This document shows positions 47,885-58,295 of a DNA stretch of 64,000 nt, in pieces; the stretch's first letter is position 1, and every line of letters starts with the position of its first letter. A program made the position numbers and the translations under genes. This DNA comes from Amborella trichopoda (taxonomy: Eukaryota; Streptophyta; Magnoliopsida; Amborellales; Amborellaceae), in assembly GCF_000471905.2 (NCBI RefSeq), contig NW_006499912.1, forward strand, positions 809,105 through 873,104, read 5' to 3'. The notes under the pieces were generated by a model. That model saw only the letters and a list, made by a program, of their open reading frames with translations, was not told the origin of the DNA and did not search any database.

Positions 47885-48235
47885 ATGAGGATGCTACCTT
47901 ATAATGTACAGCTGTAGATGTCCCTCAAAAATCCATCGGAAAATGTAGTTTTGATATTGAAAAACCCTTTGATTGATCATCTCGACATCGAGATGTATGA
48001 CTATGAAAAATAAAAAGATTTTAAGTCTAAGAAATAGTGCATTTTACAACATATTATCGACAATGTCCATTTTCAAGATTTTCATATGTTTATAGATCTA
48101 CTTGATTTTAACCATATTTAAAATTTAAAATTTTATAATTACATATAAAAATAGATTTTGAGATAATCCTAAGAACATTTTACATCAAAATTATATACCA
48201 TGATAAACTTTGAAGGTGCGCCTTACCTCTACACC
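47885..48235 (+). mobile_element. AAGGTTGCAACCTT-family MITE, copy 4
   Basis: The interior reads TTGATTGATCATCTCGACAT, CGAGATGTATGA(C)TATGAA and TTTTCAAGATTTTCATAT.TT as in copy 2. The terminal palindrome is degraded. Confidence 0.75.
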
Positions 48236-48246
48236 ATGATAAACTT

Positions 48247-48412
48247 TGAAGGTGGTCACATAATCTTGACCATTAAATGTGAAATTGGGTGGTTGCAATT
48301 ATTACATTGACCAAGCTCAAGCTTCAAAAGAAATTTTTTTGAACTTTGTGACACATCCAAGCTATCAAATTTTATATCAGACGGTTGTAAGTAATTGTGA
48401 CCACCTTGTATA
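48247..48412. mobile_element. GGTCACAATCA-type MITE, copy 2 (intact TIRs)
   Basis: The left end is AAGGTGGTCACATAATC, and the right end (reverse complement) is ACAAGGTGGTCACAATTAC. About 165 bp; it abuts copy 4 of the other MITE family. Confidence 0.75.
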
Positions 48413-48439
48413 AAAAGTAAATCCCATAAAAAATATTTC

Positions 48440-48700
48440 CTAATTGTACCCTCTAAGCACTTAAAAAAAAAAAATAACAGCATAAAATTGAATAGTAACC
48501 GTCTAATTTTTAGAAGTTGAAATCTAAGTGTTAGAAAATCAAATTCCAAATTTAATTATTTTTAAGAATAACCATATGGGGATGATCGTAATTTGGTTAT
48601 CAATATTTCAAATTAAAAAATTCCTCCCAAGTCATCTAAGAGAGGGAGCAAAACAAATTATACTCGGGAGGGAACACAGAAGACGCGCCCATAATTTTAA
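48440..48700 (+). repeat. Dispersed repeat, partner of 51455-51700
   Basis: Shared blocks in order: CTAAGCACTT(A/G)AAAAAAAA, ATTGAATAG.AA..GT.TAATTTTTA, AAGAATAA(C/T)CAT, AAAATTCCTCCCAA and ACAAA.TATACTC, then GGGA/CGGA-ACA. Confidence 0.6.
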
Positions 48701-49044
48701 GAGAGAGAAGAGTATAAAAGTGCCTAATTTTATGGACAACATGTGGGAAGACACTTGTCATTATGCTTTTAATCGAGATTGATTTTGGCACCCATTTTTC
48801 TGCTATTACACAATAAATACGGGGGCTAAATGAGATTGTCAAAGTTTCACCCAATGTTTCTAAACTTTGTCGGCCCTAGAATTCTCAGCCCTAGCTCAAG
48901 CTTAGTAATTCGAAAAATTGAACCCGTCTCAAAAATCGGTCAAGGGCAGGTACCGAGTAACCGAGTAATCGGTAAACTAGCTTGTTCAACTTACTTAACC
49001 GGACAAAATCCAATCAGTTAAAAAATTGTTAAAACTATAAAATA

Positions 49045-49124
49045 TCCTTCCATTTAGCAACACCTTACGTTAGTATGGCATAGATCCTTCTATGTAGCAA
49101 CACCTTAGGTTAGTATGGCATAGA
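49045..49124. repeat. 40-bp tandem duplication
   Basis: Two units sharing TAGCAACACCTTA(C/G)GTTAG and TATGGCATAGATC, ending just before the plastid 23S-like segment. Confidence 0.93.
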
Positions 49125-49128
49125 TCTA

Positions 49129-49515
49129 GCCCAGAGATGGGAAAGGCGTAGCAAGCGATGAAATGTTTCGGGGAGTTGAAAATAAACATAGATCCGAAGA
49201 TTCTTGAATGGGTCATCCTTTGGGGCTGTTGCTGAATTCATAAGCAAGTAAGAAATAACCTTGCAAATTGAAATATCTTAGTAGCTAGAGGCAAAAAAAA
49301 CAAAAGTGATTTCCGTAGTAGAGGCGAGCAAAATGGGAGCAACCTAAACCGTAAAAACAGGGTTGTGGGAGAGCAATACAAGCGTCATGCTACTACGTGA
49401 AGGAGTTGAGTACTGCACCCTAGATGGTGAGAGTGCACTAGCTTACGCTATGACCCAAGTAGCATGGGGCACATGGAATCCCGTGTGAATCAGCAAGGAC
49501 CACCTTGTAGGGCTA
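49129..49515 (+). pseudogene. Plastid 23S rRNA 5' fragment in nuclear DNA (NUPT)
   Basis: The sequence follows the 5' part of chloroplast 23S rRNA. Diagnostic runs include GGGGAGTTGAAAATAA.CAT, ATCTTAGTAGC.AGAGG, CCGTAGTAGAGGCGAGC, GGGTTGTGGGAGAGCAATAC, GTAGCATGGGGCAC.TGGAAT and CGTGTGAATCAGCAAGGACC. Many C-to-T/G-to-A differences and a short deletion before the CTAGCTTACGC block mark it as a decayed nuclear copy. Only about 390 of roughly 2,800 bases are present, so it cannot be functional. Confidence 0.93.
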
Positions 49516-50465
49516 AAAAAAAATAAAAAAAAAATAGAAGAAAATTTATAAAATCGCATTTTCTTATTGTTACTTTTTAAATTTTACATAATTAATTATA
49601 AATTAGATTAGAAGTCATTTTCTTAATTTGTATTAATCTTTAGAATTTATGTAATTTATTTCTTATTTTATTTGTATTTGAATCCAATTTGTCTTTCGAT
49701 AGATTTTCTATTAGCTTTTATTTGATCTCTTAATTTTTTATTTCTAAATTTCTATTCTATTTTAGATTGATATTCTATCATTTTCTATTTATATATTATT
49801 TTTAAAATTAAAATAATTCTAAAATTTAAAAATAAAAATGAAATAAAATAGAATTACATATATAATTAAAATTTAAATATCTTAAATATAGAATATAAAT
49901 TCTTATATTCTTATTTCTTATATTATTAGTAGATACATTATAATAACTAAATATTTCTATCTATAGAACATAAATTCTATTCTACTAAATTAAAATAGTA
50001 ATAATTTAAATAATGCAAATTAATTATATTTAATGATAATATCAATTAATAATAATAATTTAATAATTTAAATAATCATATTTTAAATAATGTTATGTTC
50101 TAAGTTATAAAGTAATAAATTAAAAAAAAATTCGGGCGCATGATCCCGATGGATTACTTCTGAATAAATAAATAAATAAATCATATACAGGAGCTATATA
50201 GCATTTTATGACTCATTGGTAAATTAACTTTGGTACTCTATCAACCAATCCAATAATATAGGACCATTTACATGTTAAAGCTAAAGTTTAACGTCCAGGC
50301 ACAACATGGTACTCTAACTACCACTACATTAGCCTAGATAGTTTCAAAACGAAGAGTTGGTAATTTATCCGATATAGGACACTCATATCGATAAAATAAT
50401 TGTGAACCATTCACTGTAAAAAAAAAAATGGACTCTTCAAATTTTTTTATCCAATGCTGAATTGA
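49516..50465. other. Very AT-rich segment between two plastid-derived pieces
   Basis: Almost pure A/T with short homopolymers to about 50130, like plastid intergenic DNA, then a phrase CCGATATAGGACACTCATAT that I suspect is plastid spacer. It may be part of the same plastid insertion, but I cannot assign the plastome location. Confidence 0.4.
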
Positions 50466-50469
50466 CGAC

Positions 50470-51048
50470 CTATGTAGAAAAACAATTCTTTGGATTTAAA
50501 GATAATCAAATAAAAGAAACGACTTCCTGAGAGTTACCTGGTTGGAAGAGTCCTCTGGGGATCCTAGTCTTGTATCAGTTTTGATATCTTAGAAGACGAA
50601 GAGAGAGGGTAGGCTCATTAAAAGATATGGGCGTGTCCCATAAGAGCCAAATGAATTGAAAAATTCATATTCGGTTTATGAAGAGATCATAGAATTTGTG
50701 GAATTGATATGGAGACAATCTACTTTCATTAAGTGATTTATTGGATAATCTAAACTAAAGAACCTTGAGTACGATTCGCGATTTAGAAGAACTACATGGG
50801 GGAGCCATTGAGTAGCTTGAAAAAGCTCGGGCTCGTTTATAGAAAGTGGAAATTGAAGCATATGAGTTTTGAGTGAATGGATATTCTGAGATAGATTGAG
50901 AAAAAAAGAATTTGATTAATGCTGCTTATGAAAATTTAGAACGATTAGAAAATTACAAAAATGAAAGCATTAATTTTGAACAACAACGAGTGATGAATCA
51001 AGTCCGACAACAAGTTTTCCAATAAGGCTTGCAAGGAGCTCTAGGATT
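50470..51048 (+). pseudogene. atpF: Plastid atpF relic (intron 3' part and exon 2) in nuclear DNA
   Basis: The 50520-50700 segment looks like the end of the atpF group II intron, with a domain-V-like hairpin (GAGCCAAATGAATTGAAAAA, then TTCATATTCGGTTTATG). From about 50705 it reads as exon 2 of the CF0 ATP synthase subunit b/I. Recognisable pieces are LSDLLDN, EELHGGAIE, LEKARARL, KVEIEA and VNGYSEID, then [24 protein letters not shown] and GLQGALG, with several in-frame stops. The homology stops abruptly after GGAGCTCTAGGA near 51048. Confidence 0.93.
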
Positions 51049-51454
51049 TTTGTTCACGAATGAAATCTTATAGAAAATGTTCATATCCGGTTCATCCTTC
51101 GGAACCATATCACATTCCGGCTATGATGAAATAAGATGAATTGAGACAGTGTTTTGTAAATACATAATTATCTTGAATATATCAACCATTTCTTTATTTT
51201 CCAATCGCATGGAAGGGATAAAAGAAACATCTTATTGTTTCTTCAATAATTTCTATTATCTAGAGGACCTTTCAGTAGAATTCGACCTTAGATGAAGTTC
51301 TGACCATCTGCAGAGAAAAAATAACAAATTGATCTTGTAGGATTCCTAATAAATAAGAATTATACTTGCTTATTTACTTATTTTGAGTAAAATTCCACCT
51401 AGGATTTTTTTTAAGACCTTAAATTTAACCTCTTTACGCATAGATTAACTTCAA
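51049..51454. other. No gene recognised; possibly more plastid-derived DNA
   Basis: Sequence composition resembles the preceding insert (for example TTCATCCTTCGGAACCATAT) but I could not identify the gene. Confidence 0.35.
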
Positions 51455-51700
51455 TAAAAATATTCCTAAGCACTTGAAAAAAAAAAAATTTGTCTCAATA
51501 TTGAATAGAAAGCGTTTAATTTTTAACGGGTGAGATTTAAGTATTAAAAAAAATCAAATTTTAATTGTTTTATATTTAGAATAATCATCTATTGATTATA
51601 AAGTGATTATTAATATTTCTATTGTAAAAATTCCTCCCAAATAGGTCATCCAACAGAAAGAACAAACTATACTCCTGACGGAACATAGTACACACTCAAA
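51455..51700 (+). repeat. Dispersed repeat, partner of 48440-48700
   Basis: See the entry at 48440 for the shared blocks. Confidence 0.6.
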
Positions 51701-51721
51701 GTTCAAATAGATATAAGTAAT

Positions 51722-51870
51722 GATTTAAAAAACACCGGGTTGGCTCAGAATAGCCCAATTCACCCCGAGAATCGATCACCCCATTTTGATTCTATGTATA
51801 TAGAGGAAATCAACCTACACTAGAAGGGAATCGGCGGTTCCGCACTTTAAAAAACAATTCTTTGCAATAA
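51722..51870. repeat. Small TTTAAAAAACA-bounded repeat
   Basis: It begins TGATTTAAAAAACACCGGGT and ends near CGCACTTTAAAAAACA, with CCGGTT/GGAATCG-type interior phrases like other hAT-type fragments in the window. No duplication was found. Confidence 0.35.
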
Positions 51871-52041
51871 AACGACAATTCTCGGTCCTAGCTCAAGCGG
51901 AGTAAGCCATTAGTGCACGGGGCCCTAAAATATAAAAAATAAAAAATATTTTAAAAATAGAATAAAACTTGTTTAAAAAAATATATAAAAATTAAAAGAA
52001 TATAAAACATAGATTTAGAAATTCTGATTGATTTTTTATTA

Positions 52042-52887
52042 GGGAAAATTGCATATATATTTGTTATAGTTTCTGTTATTACGACCCTACCGAATAGTTT
52101 CCGTTATTACCACCGTGTCCATTGTTTTTCATGTTAAAATGGAAATTTTTTTTAAAAAACGACTTTATCTTTTTTCGATTGTTGAACAACGAAACGGGCC
52201 AATTTCGGTTTTTGAATTTTCGGTTCTTCAATAACCGAAATTTATTTTCTCTCTTGTGGGTCTGCGTATCCTCTCTCTACCTCTCTTTCTACATTGCATG
52301 GGTAAAAAAGTTTTGTTCTTTAAACTCTCTCTCTCCCCTTCACCGAGCGTCTTTTTTTGGGTAAGTTCATAATCCCTGATATTTCTCCTAAATTTAGGGG
52401 CTCAAACTAATTTATCGGATAACCATGACTTCAAAGAGGTAGAAAGAGAATACGCCACAAGATTTATCCTAATCTTCTAATCTCATGATCGATAAGATTT
52501 CTCCTAAATTTAGGGGCGCAAACTAGTTGTTCCCCTTTGATTTTATCGGATAAGTATGAATTCAGAGAGGTAGAGAAAATACGCCACAACAGAGAGAAAA
52601 TATTTTTCGGTTCTTGAGTAACCGAAAATTCAAAATTTTTTATTATTCAATAACCAAAAATTTTAAATTTTTGGTTCTTCAAGAACCGAAATTGGTGTAT
52701 TTTCTCTGTGGTTGAATAACCGAAAATACTTTGAATTCGGTTGTTGAGCAACCGAAAAAGGGTAAAGTCGTCTTTTTTAAAATTTTTCGTTTTGACAAGA
52801 AAAAAATGGATACGGTGGTAATAACGAAAACTATCGGTAGAATCGTAATAACGAAAACTATAACGGATATATATATGTAATTTTGCC
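52042..52887. mobile_element. MULE-like non-autonomous element with perfect 9-bp TSD
   Basis: The terminal inverted repeats exceed 100 bp (GGGAAAATTGCATATATAT versus GGCAAAATTACATATATAT, continuing through GTTATAGTTT(C/T)(T/C)GTTATTACGA and TTATTACCACCGT(G/A)TCCAT). Flanks are identical 9-mers TTTTTATTA (52033-52041 and 52888-52896), which is the Mutator-type signature. The interior holds a set of short palindromes of the form CGGTT-N-TT-N-A-N-N-AACCG. It also has two direct copies of a TCTCCTAAATTTAGGGGC block (about 52383 and 52501). No transposase. Confidence 0.92.
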
Positions 52888-53029
52888 TTTTTATTACGTA
52901 TATTTAAGAAAAAACCAAGAGTAGAAGAAGATATAAAAATAAGGCAGGGACGAAAAAACTCATAAATTATTGTAACAGAAGTCAAATTATATACATAATA
53001 TTAGGATTGTATATTATGAGGTCATGTAT

Positions 53030-53215
53030 TTTTTGCATAAGGAGGTCACAATCACTTTTAGCTCTTAGATATCAAATAGATGAAAGTGTGGCACAATATT
53101 TGAAACAATTTATTTTGGAGCTTGTGCCCAAATAATGACACATTATAAACCACCCAATTTCAAATCTAAAGTTAATGATGATTGTGACTTTGTATCAAAA
53201 GTAAATGGTATTATT
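53030..53215. mobile_element. GGTCACAATCA-type MITE, copy 3
   Basis: The left end is GCATAAGGAGGTCACAATCA, and the right end (reverse complement) is TTGATACAAAGTCACAATCA. The interior has AATGACACATTATAAACCAC. Confidence 0.72.
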
Positions 53216-53900
53216 ATATAAATTTTTTATACAATTTATACACGTTCCTTTCATACATATATCATTTTTATTATTTTTATTTTAAATAGTCCAAAGTACC
53301 CCTAACCACTCAATGACTAGACTCGGCCGAGTTTTCTATCAGGAACTTCACCACCATGTAGATGATGTTTGTTGTGGGAGGTGGTTATTGCCATGCCTCA
53401 TCCTTGTGTTTACTATTTCCACTCAGTCATATTTAGAAAAAGGAAGATTGTTTCATGCGGGCTGGACTGCATGACTACATTTGAGTGTAAAGCATCCATC
53501 TCAAAGATAGATGCAAGTAGGTGTTCCATCTAAAGACAATGGAAACTAACGATCCAAATATTTTCTTACTAGAATTATTGTTTCTAGTTTTTACAATTTA
53601 CTTATTTTTTGATATTCATGATCTCCATGTTAAAGATTGCATGTCCTTAAAAATTACATAAAAAAATCCGTCTCAAAAAAAGATTTGTTAATAGGCTCGC
53701 ATTTCTACATATGCGAGCTTAGCCACAAAAAAACCAAGTCCTTAAAAAAAAAAGAAGTGGCTCAAATAATTTTGTTTACAACTTGTAGTAGTCTTGTTGA
53801 GTTTATAAGTTTGGAGCCATGATTAATCACTGCTGTAAACTATGCACCCAAAACAATGCATCCACACCCATCGGCAATAGATGACCGAGGATGCAAAGAG
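53216..53900. other. No gene recognised
   Basis: AT-rich flank of the Copia element. A short open frame at 53637-53822 has no domain. Confidence 0.45.
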
Positions 53901-55663
53901 TGTTGGGTGAGTGTGGCTATTAAAGGCCTTATGAGTGCTTGTAAAATAAAATGATATAGTGTAACATGAACTCAGTGGGAGTGTGGTCCCTCGTGAACCA
54001 TATTAAGTAAATGATGTTTGCTGATACTGGACTGAGCTTGACGAGCTAGGCTAGTCGGCTGGGAAAAATCTATGTTCCCTGGGAATAGAAAACTTTCCGA
54101 TAAGAGTTCTAATAGGTTATCCCTTGATGCAGCTGGACTATGTTGGATGATTGAGCCGAGGGACTGTGTGACCCTTGTGTGTAATGTTAGCTTTTAGAGA
54201 CGGGGCCAAAACCTCATTCGCGAGCCGTCACACGACATATTTAATGATAGCTATTTTGGGAAAGCGAACCACTTTTTAGGGTGAAGCTTATGCATGTGCG
54301 AGAGATACCCCTATGCACCCTAAGAGTTGTGGTAGCATCAAGTCTAGGTGACCTTGCATGTCTCTAGGGGAGAACCTGAAATCCACAAACTAGGATTACG
54401 ACCCCTTAGCTCATCAACCAGACTTTGGTGACCCACTAATGAGCCTCTGCATGGATTGTGGGTAATGGGAAACACCGGGTCGGTTGATAAAGCAAGTGTG
54501 GACCGTAACCTACCGTTGCAAATGGAGTGGAGTGCCCTAGATTATTTATTCCTAGACCATATGGATCAATATCCCATCTAATGAATTTAATTGTGTTTAT
54601 TTTATTATGATGCGATTTTCAAATTATTGTTTGAATTTTTCTACATCTCTGGATATTCTATTTATAAAATTTGGATTTATAAAAAACAGATATATTGATT
54701 TTTAATGTTTTAAATATTCAAATTAATTCTAAAATCATTTATTGATTTTTAAAATATTTAAAAATAGTATTAGGGGCCCATTATGCACATGTGCCCACCA
54801 TGCCTTATATTGGTCAGGGCAACAAAGCCACGACATAGGTGGCACGCCCCAATTTTTAGGGCTTCCTATTCTCATGGGGTGGTACGCCCCACTTTTAGAG
54901 GATTCCTATCTTTTATGAGATAAGTGGCTAAAGAAGATTTGATTGAATCTTTTAAAATGCTTGTTAAGGCTTGTGCATATTTTTGGATAAAACACAACAT
55001 GCCAAGGAAAACCCTAAGAAACCCTAATATTGTTTAAACTTATAAAAAATAATCGTCTCTATCCAAAATCTCTATCCCTTATCTTTTTATCTCTCTCCTA
55101 AAAATATTTCTCTCTCTCATGAAAGCCCAAATGGGGCATGCCCCACTCTCTCATCTTTGATCTCTCTCTCTAACATTGTAAAATGGGGTTATGGGTATAG
55201 GTTACAGGGTTATTCTCTATCACATCTCTCAACTATAGATTTATGGCTAAGGGTTTTAGGGTATAGCAAAAAGAGAATCCATATCTCTCAAACTAGATTG
55301 CTAAGGGAATTCACATAGGGTTTGAATTTATGATCAAAGGAGTTCATGTTCTATTGACGTGGCTTGTCTTAAACTTGTTTTCTCGATTGAGATTGAAGGT
55401 TGATCATTGATCTTGTGCCATCAGATGGTGGTGACTCTGTGTGGAGTGTAATAAGCCCGGTTGAGGTAATATCCAACAGTCTTTTTTTTTCTTGTTATAT
55501 TTAATTATATTGTTTTTATATTCCCAAGCATAAAAATTATTGATATTTTCTTTGATTAAAATAAAATTGGTTTAGTAATATCAGGGTTTTTAAGATATTG
55601 AATTTATTAGTTATATTTTATTTGAAACAAAAGTTACAATAATAAGAGTACAGGTAAGTTATA
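53901..55663 (+). repeat. Copia 5' LTR
   Basis: Starts TGTTGGGTGAG, and similarity to the 3' LTR continues to about AATAAGAGTACAGGTAAGTT. Confidence 0.82.
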
Positions 55664-55875
55664 GCGGTGCGCAACTTGATTTTTTGCTGACAGCAATAAA
55701 TCAACTGCTATTTATTGTTGATAGCAATAAATCAACACATAAATACATGAATTTTAAATCAGCAATAAAATACATGTTGCTGATTTATTGCGGCTATCAC
55801 CGACATCAACATGTATATTTGAACCAGTACTTGCTGATTTATTGCGGCTCAACCTGATTTTTTATTGAGAAAATT
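55664..55875. repeat. Cluster of AATAAATCA hairpin repeats
   Basis: Repeated, partly inverted phrases TTGCTGA(T/C)...AATAAATCAAC and TTGCTGATTTATTGCGGCT immediately after the 5' LTR, where the primer-binding site is expected. No primer-binding site is visible, so this is probably another small insertion. Confidence 0.45.
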
Positions 55876-57689
55876 GTATTGTGACTTAAATGCCACTAAA
55901 ATAAAGATATACTAAATGGTATGATTTTGGGATGTAACTAAGCAATATTTTATGTTTTTTAATCTATTTCAATACTAAAAAAGATTCGGAGATAAACTCT
56001 TTATGAGTTGAGAGATATCATATTTTTATCATGGGATGCTCTAGTTCTATTATGCAGTAAATTAAAAAATGTGGCATGTATATCTTTAGATTCCTAAATT
56101 ATGGAAACCTTTTTAGGGCTCATTTAAAAAGGTTTTATAGTGTGTCATGAGTATGATTTATTATAGTAAAACATCGGAGAGATGTAATACAAAGTTGGCG
56201 GATATATGACACTCTATATGAAGAGTTTTCGATATGGAAATAACAGAAAGAAGAAGAAACACAATACCTATAAAAACATCTTGGTTTCTTCAAGATGAGG
56301 GATACATAGAGAGACTTAGAGGGTAAAAAAGAAGAAGAAGAAGAAGTTAAAGATCAGTGGGAGAATAAAATTTGTGATATTTGAAATGATGGGATGAAGA
56401 ATAGAATTTCTTCACGAGTCCAAGTGCCGAAGAGATGGACACTTTGTGATATGTGAAATGGATGACCAATATATTCTCCATCAGTTGCATGCTTTTCCAA
56501 GATCACAAAAACTTATCAAACAAGTAAATGCAATGAATCAAGAAAGCTCAGGTACCACACTACATAGTTTTAAGGTATGAAATCTATCCCACATTACATG
56601 ATAAGGCCATATAGGGAAAGAAGATTCAATAACATTTTATTTTATGTTTAATATGTTTGGTTATATTTTAGGTAATTATTTTATGAATATGTATGGAGTG
56701 TATGGACATTAAGTGATGAGTGCTAACAAATTTGAAAGAGCCAATTATGAATATTATGTGTTTTAGTGCCTCCTTATACTAGAGTATGAATTACTTAAGG
56801 TAGTCATATACATGGAGATCTGATTTGATCTAGGGCTTTGAGCCCTAAGGATGAAACACGATAGATAGGTGTGGCTCATTCAAATATGTAAGCACAAAGG
56901 GAGTGTTTTGATGGAATTCGATCTTAGTGACCATCCTCCCAATAATGCCTATAATATGATGTGTTATATGTGATGATGATCTCTTGATAAATTCTCCATA
57001 TGTGCCAAAAATGAAGTATTTTGTAAAGGCTTTAATAAACCATTATTTAGTAATGCTTTATTTTGGATAAAATTATAAGATGATATATATGATTTGTTTT
57101 TGTGGCTATAAACTTGACTTGGTAGGAGATTAAAGATGAATGCGGTAAAATGATTTAAGAAAGCTAAGCATGTATTTTAAAATTAAATTGGATGATTTGA
57201 GAAAAACCTAAGTCTATGAATATGGTTTTGAAAAAACCACCTAGTCTTGCAAAGTCCGCTAAGTCTTTATGAAAATCATTTTAAACCGTCATATTATTAT
57301 CTAACTATTGTTTGTATATATATATATATATACACCAAGTCCATAGTTTCTTTTTTATTTTATTAAATTGAAAAACATTACGTCTTGAAAGTATTTATAA
57401 AAATGAGAGAAAAACTGTCATGCACTGGTTTTTAAATACCAATATGCCTTGACCCATGTTTCTAGTTATTTAGAATCCTCGAATACCTAAGACCAGTGTT
57501 TTAAAAAACAGCGAGTCGAATCGGACTCACTCGGTTCGACTCGAAAACACACTTGCCCGTGCCGGTTCCAACCAAAAATCGGGAACCGCCCGGTTTTAGA
57601 GTGGAACCGTCGGTTCCGATCCTGTTCAGCCCGATTCTAGAGTGGAACTGCCGGTTTCCATCCGGTTCAGCCCGGTTCATACACGTAAA

Positions 57690-57862
57690 GCATGACACGC
57701 ACGTGCGAGCGTGCCCCATGCACACTCACACGTATGTCCGAGCGCACGTGTGAGCGTGCCCCACGCACACTCACACGCACACACGTGTCTGAGCGCACGT
57801 GCGAGCATGCCCCACACACACTCACACGTGCACACGTGTGTCCAAGCACACGTGCGAGGTTG
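57690..57862. repeat. GC-rich ACACGTG minisatellite
   Basis: About four irregular units built from GAGCG(C)ACGTG(T/C)GAGC, TGCCCCA(C/T) and CACACTCACACG, about 45-57 bp each. It is composed largely of alternating purine-pyrimidine steps and contains many CACGTG/ACGTG cores. Confidence 0.85.
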
Positions 57863-58079
57863 CCCTAATATTCTTATACACATTTTATAGTTCATATTGC
57901 ATAGGTATTTATATACCAAAGTTGAATACCCATCTTTCGATGTGGGATAATTTTCAAATATCATTAAATGAAAATAAAATGTAAATATAGTCTATTAATC
58001 AGCAATTTATAATCACATGTAGTTAGATGACTTGATGGTTATGACTTTGTTTGTTTTACTTGAGGTCCCAAGGTCAAAT

Positions 58080-58295
58080 CCCCTTGGGCATGTGTTGCAT
58101 TCAAATCCCCTTGAGCATGTGTTGCATTTTTGTTGTGTATATAGTGGTTGGTATAAATATAAATATTTTTGTTGTATTCGAATCCCCTTGGGCATGTGTT
58201 ACATTTTTGTTGTATATATAGTGGTTGGTATAAATATAAATATTTTTGTTGTGTATATAGTGGTTGGTATAAATATAAATATTTTTATAAATAAT
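58080..58295. repeat. Tandem repeats of 27 and about 41 bp
   Basis: AAATCCCCTTG(G/A)GCATGTGTTGC-type units (three, one displaced) are interleaved with three units of TATATAGTGGTTGGTATAAA followed by TATAAATATTTTTGTTG. Confidence 0.88.

Noticed and set aside
57501-57964. Cys/His-rich small frames (repeated CARVSVCGA-like text)
   Set aside because: They are translations of the GC-rich minisatellite, open in several frames.
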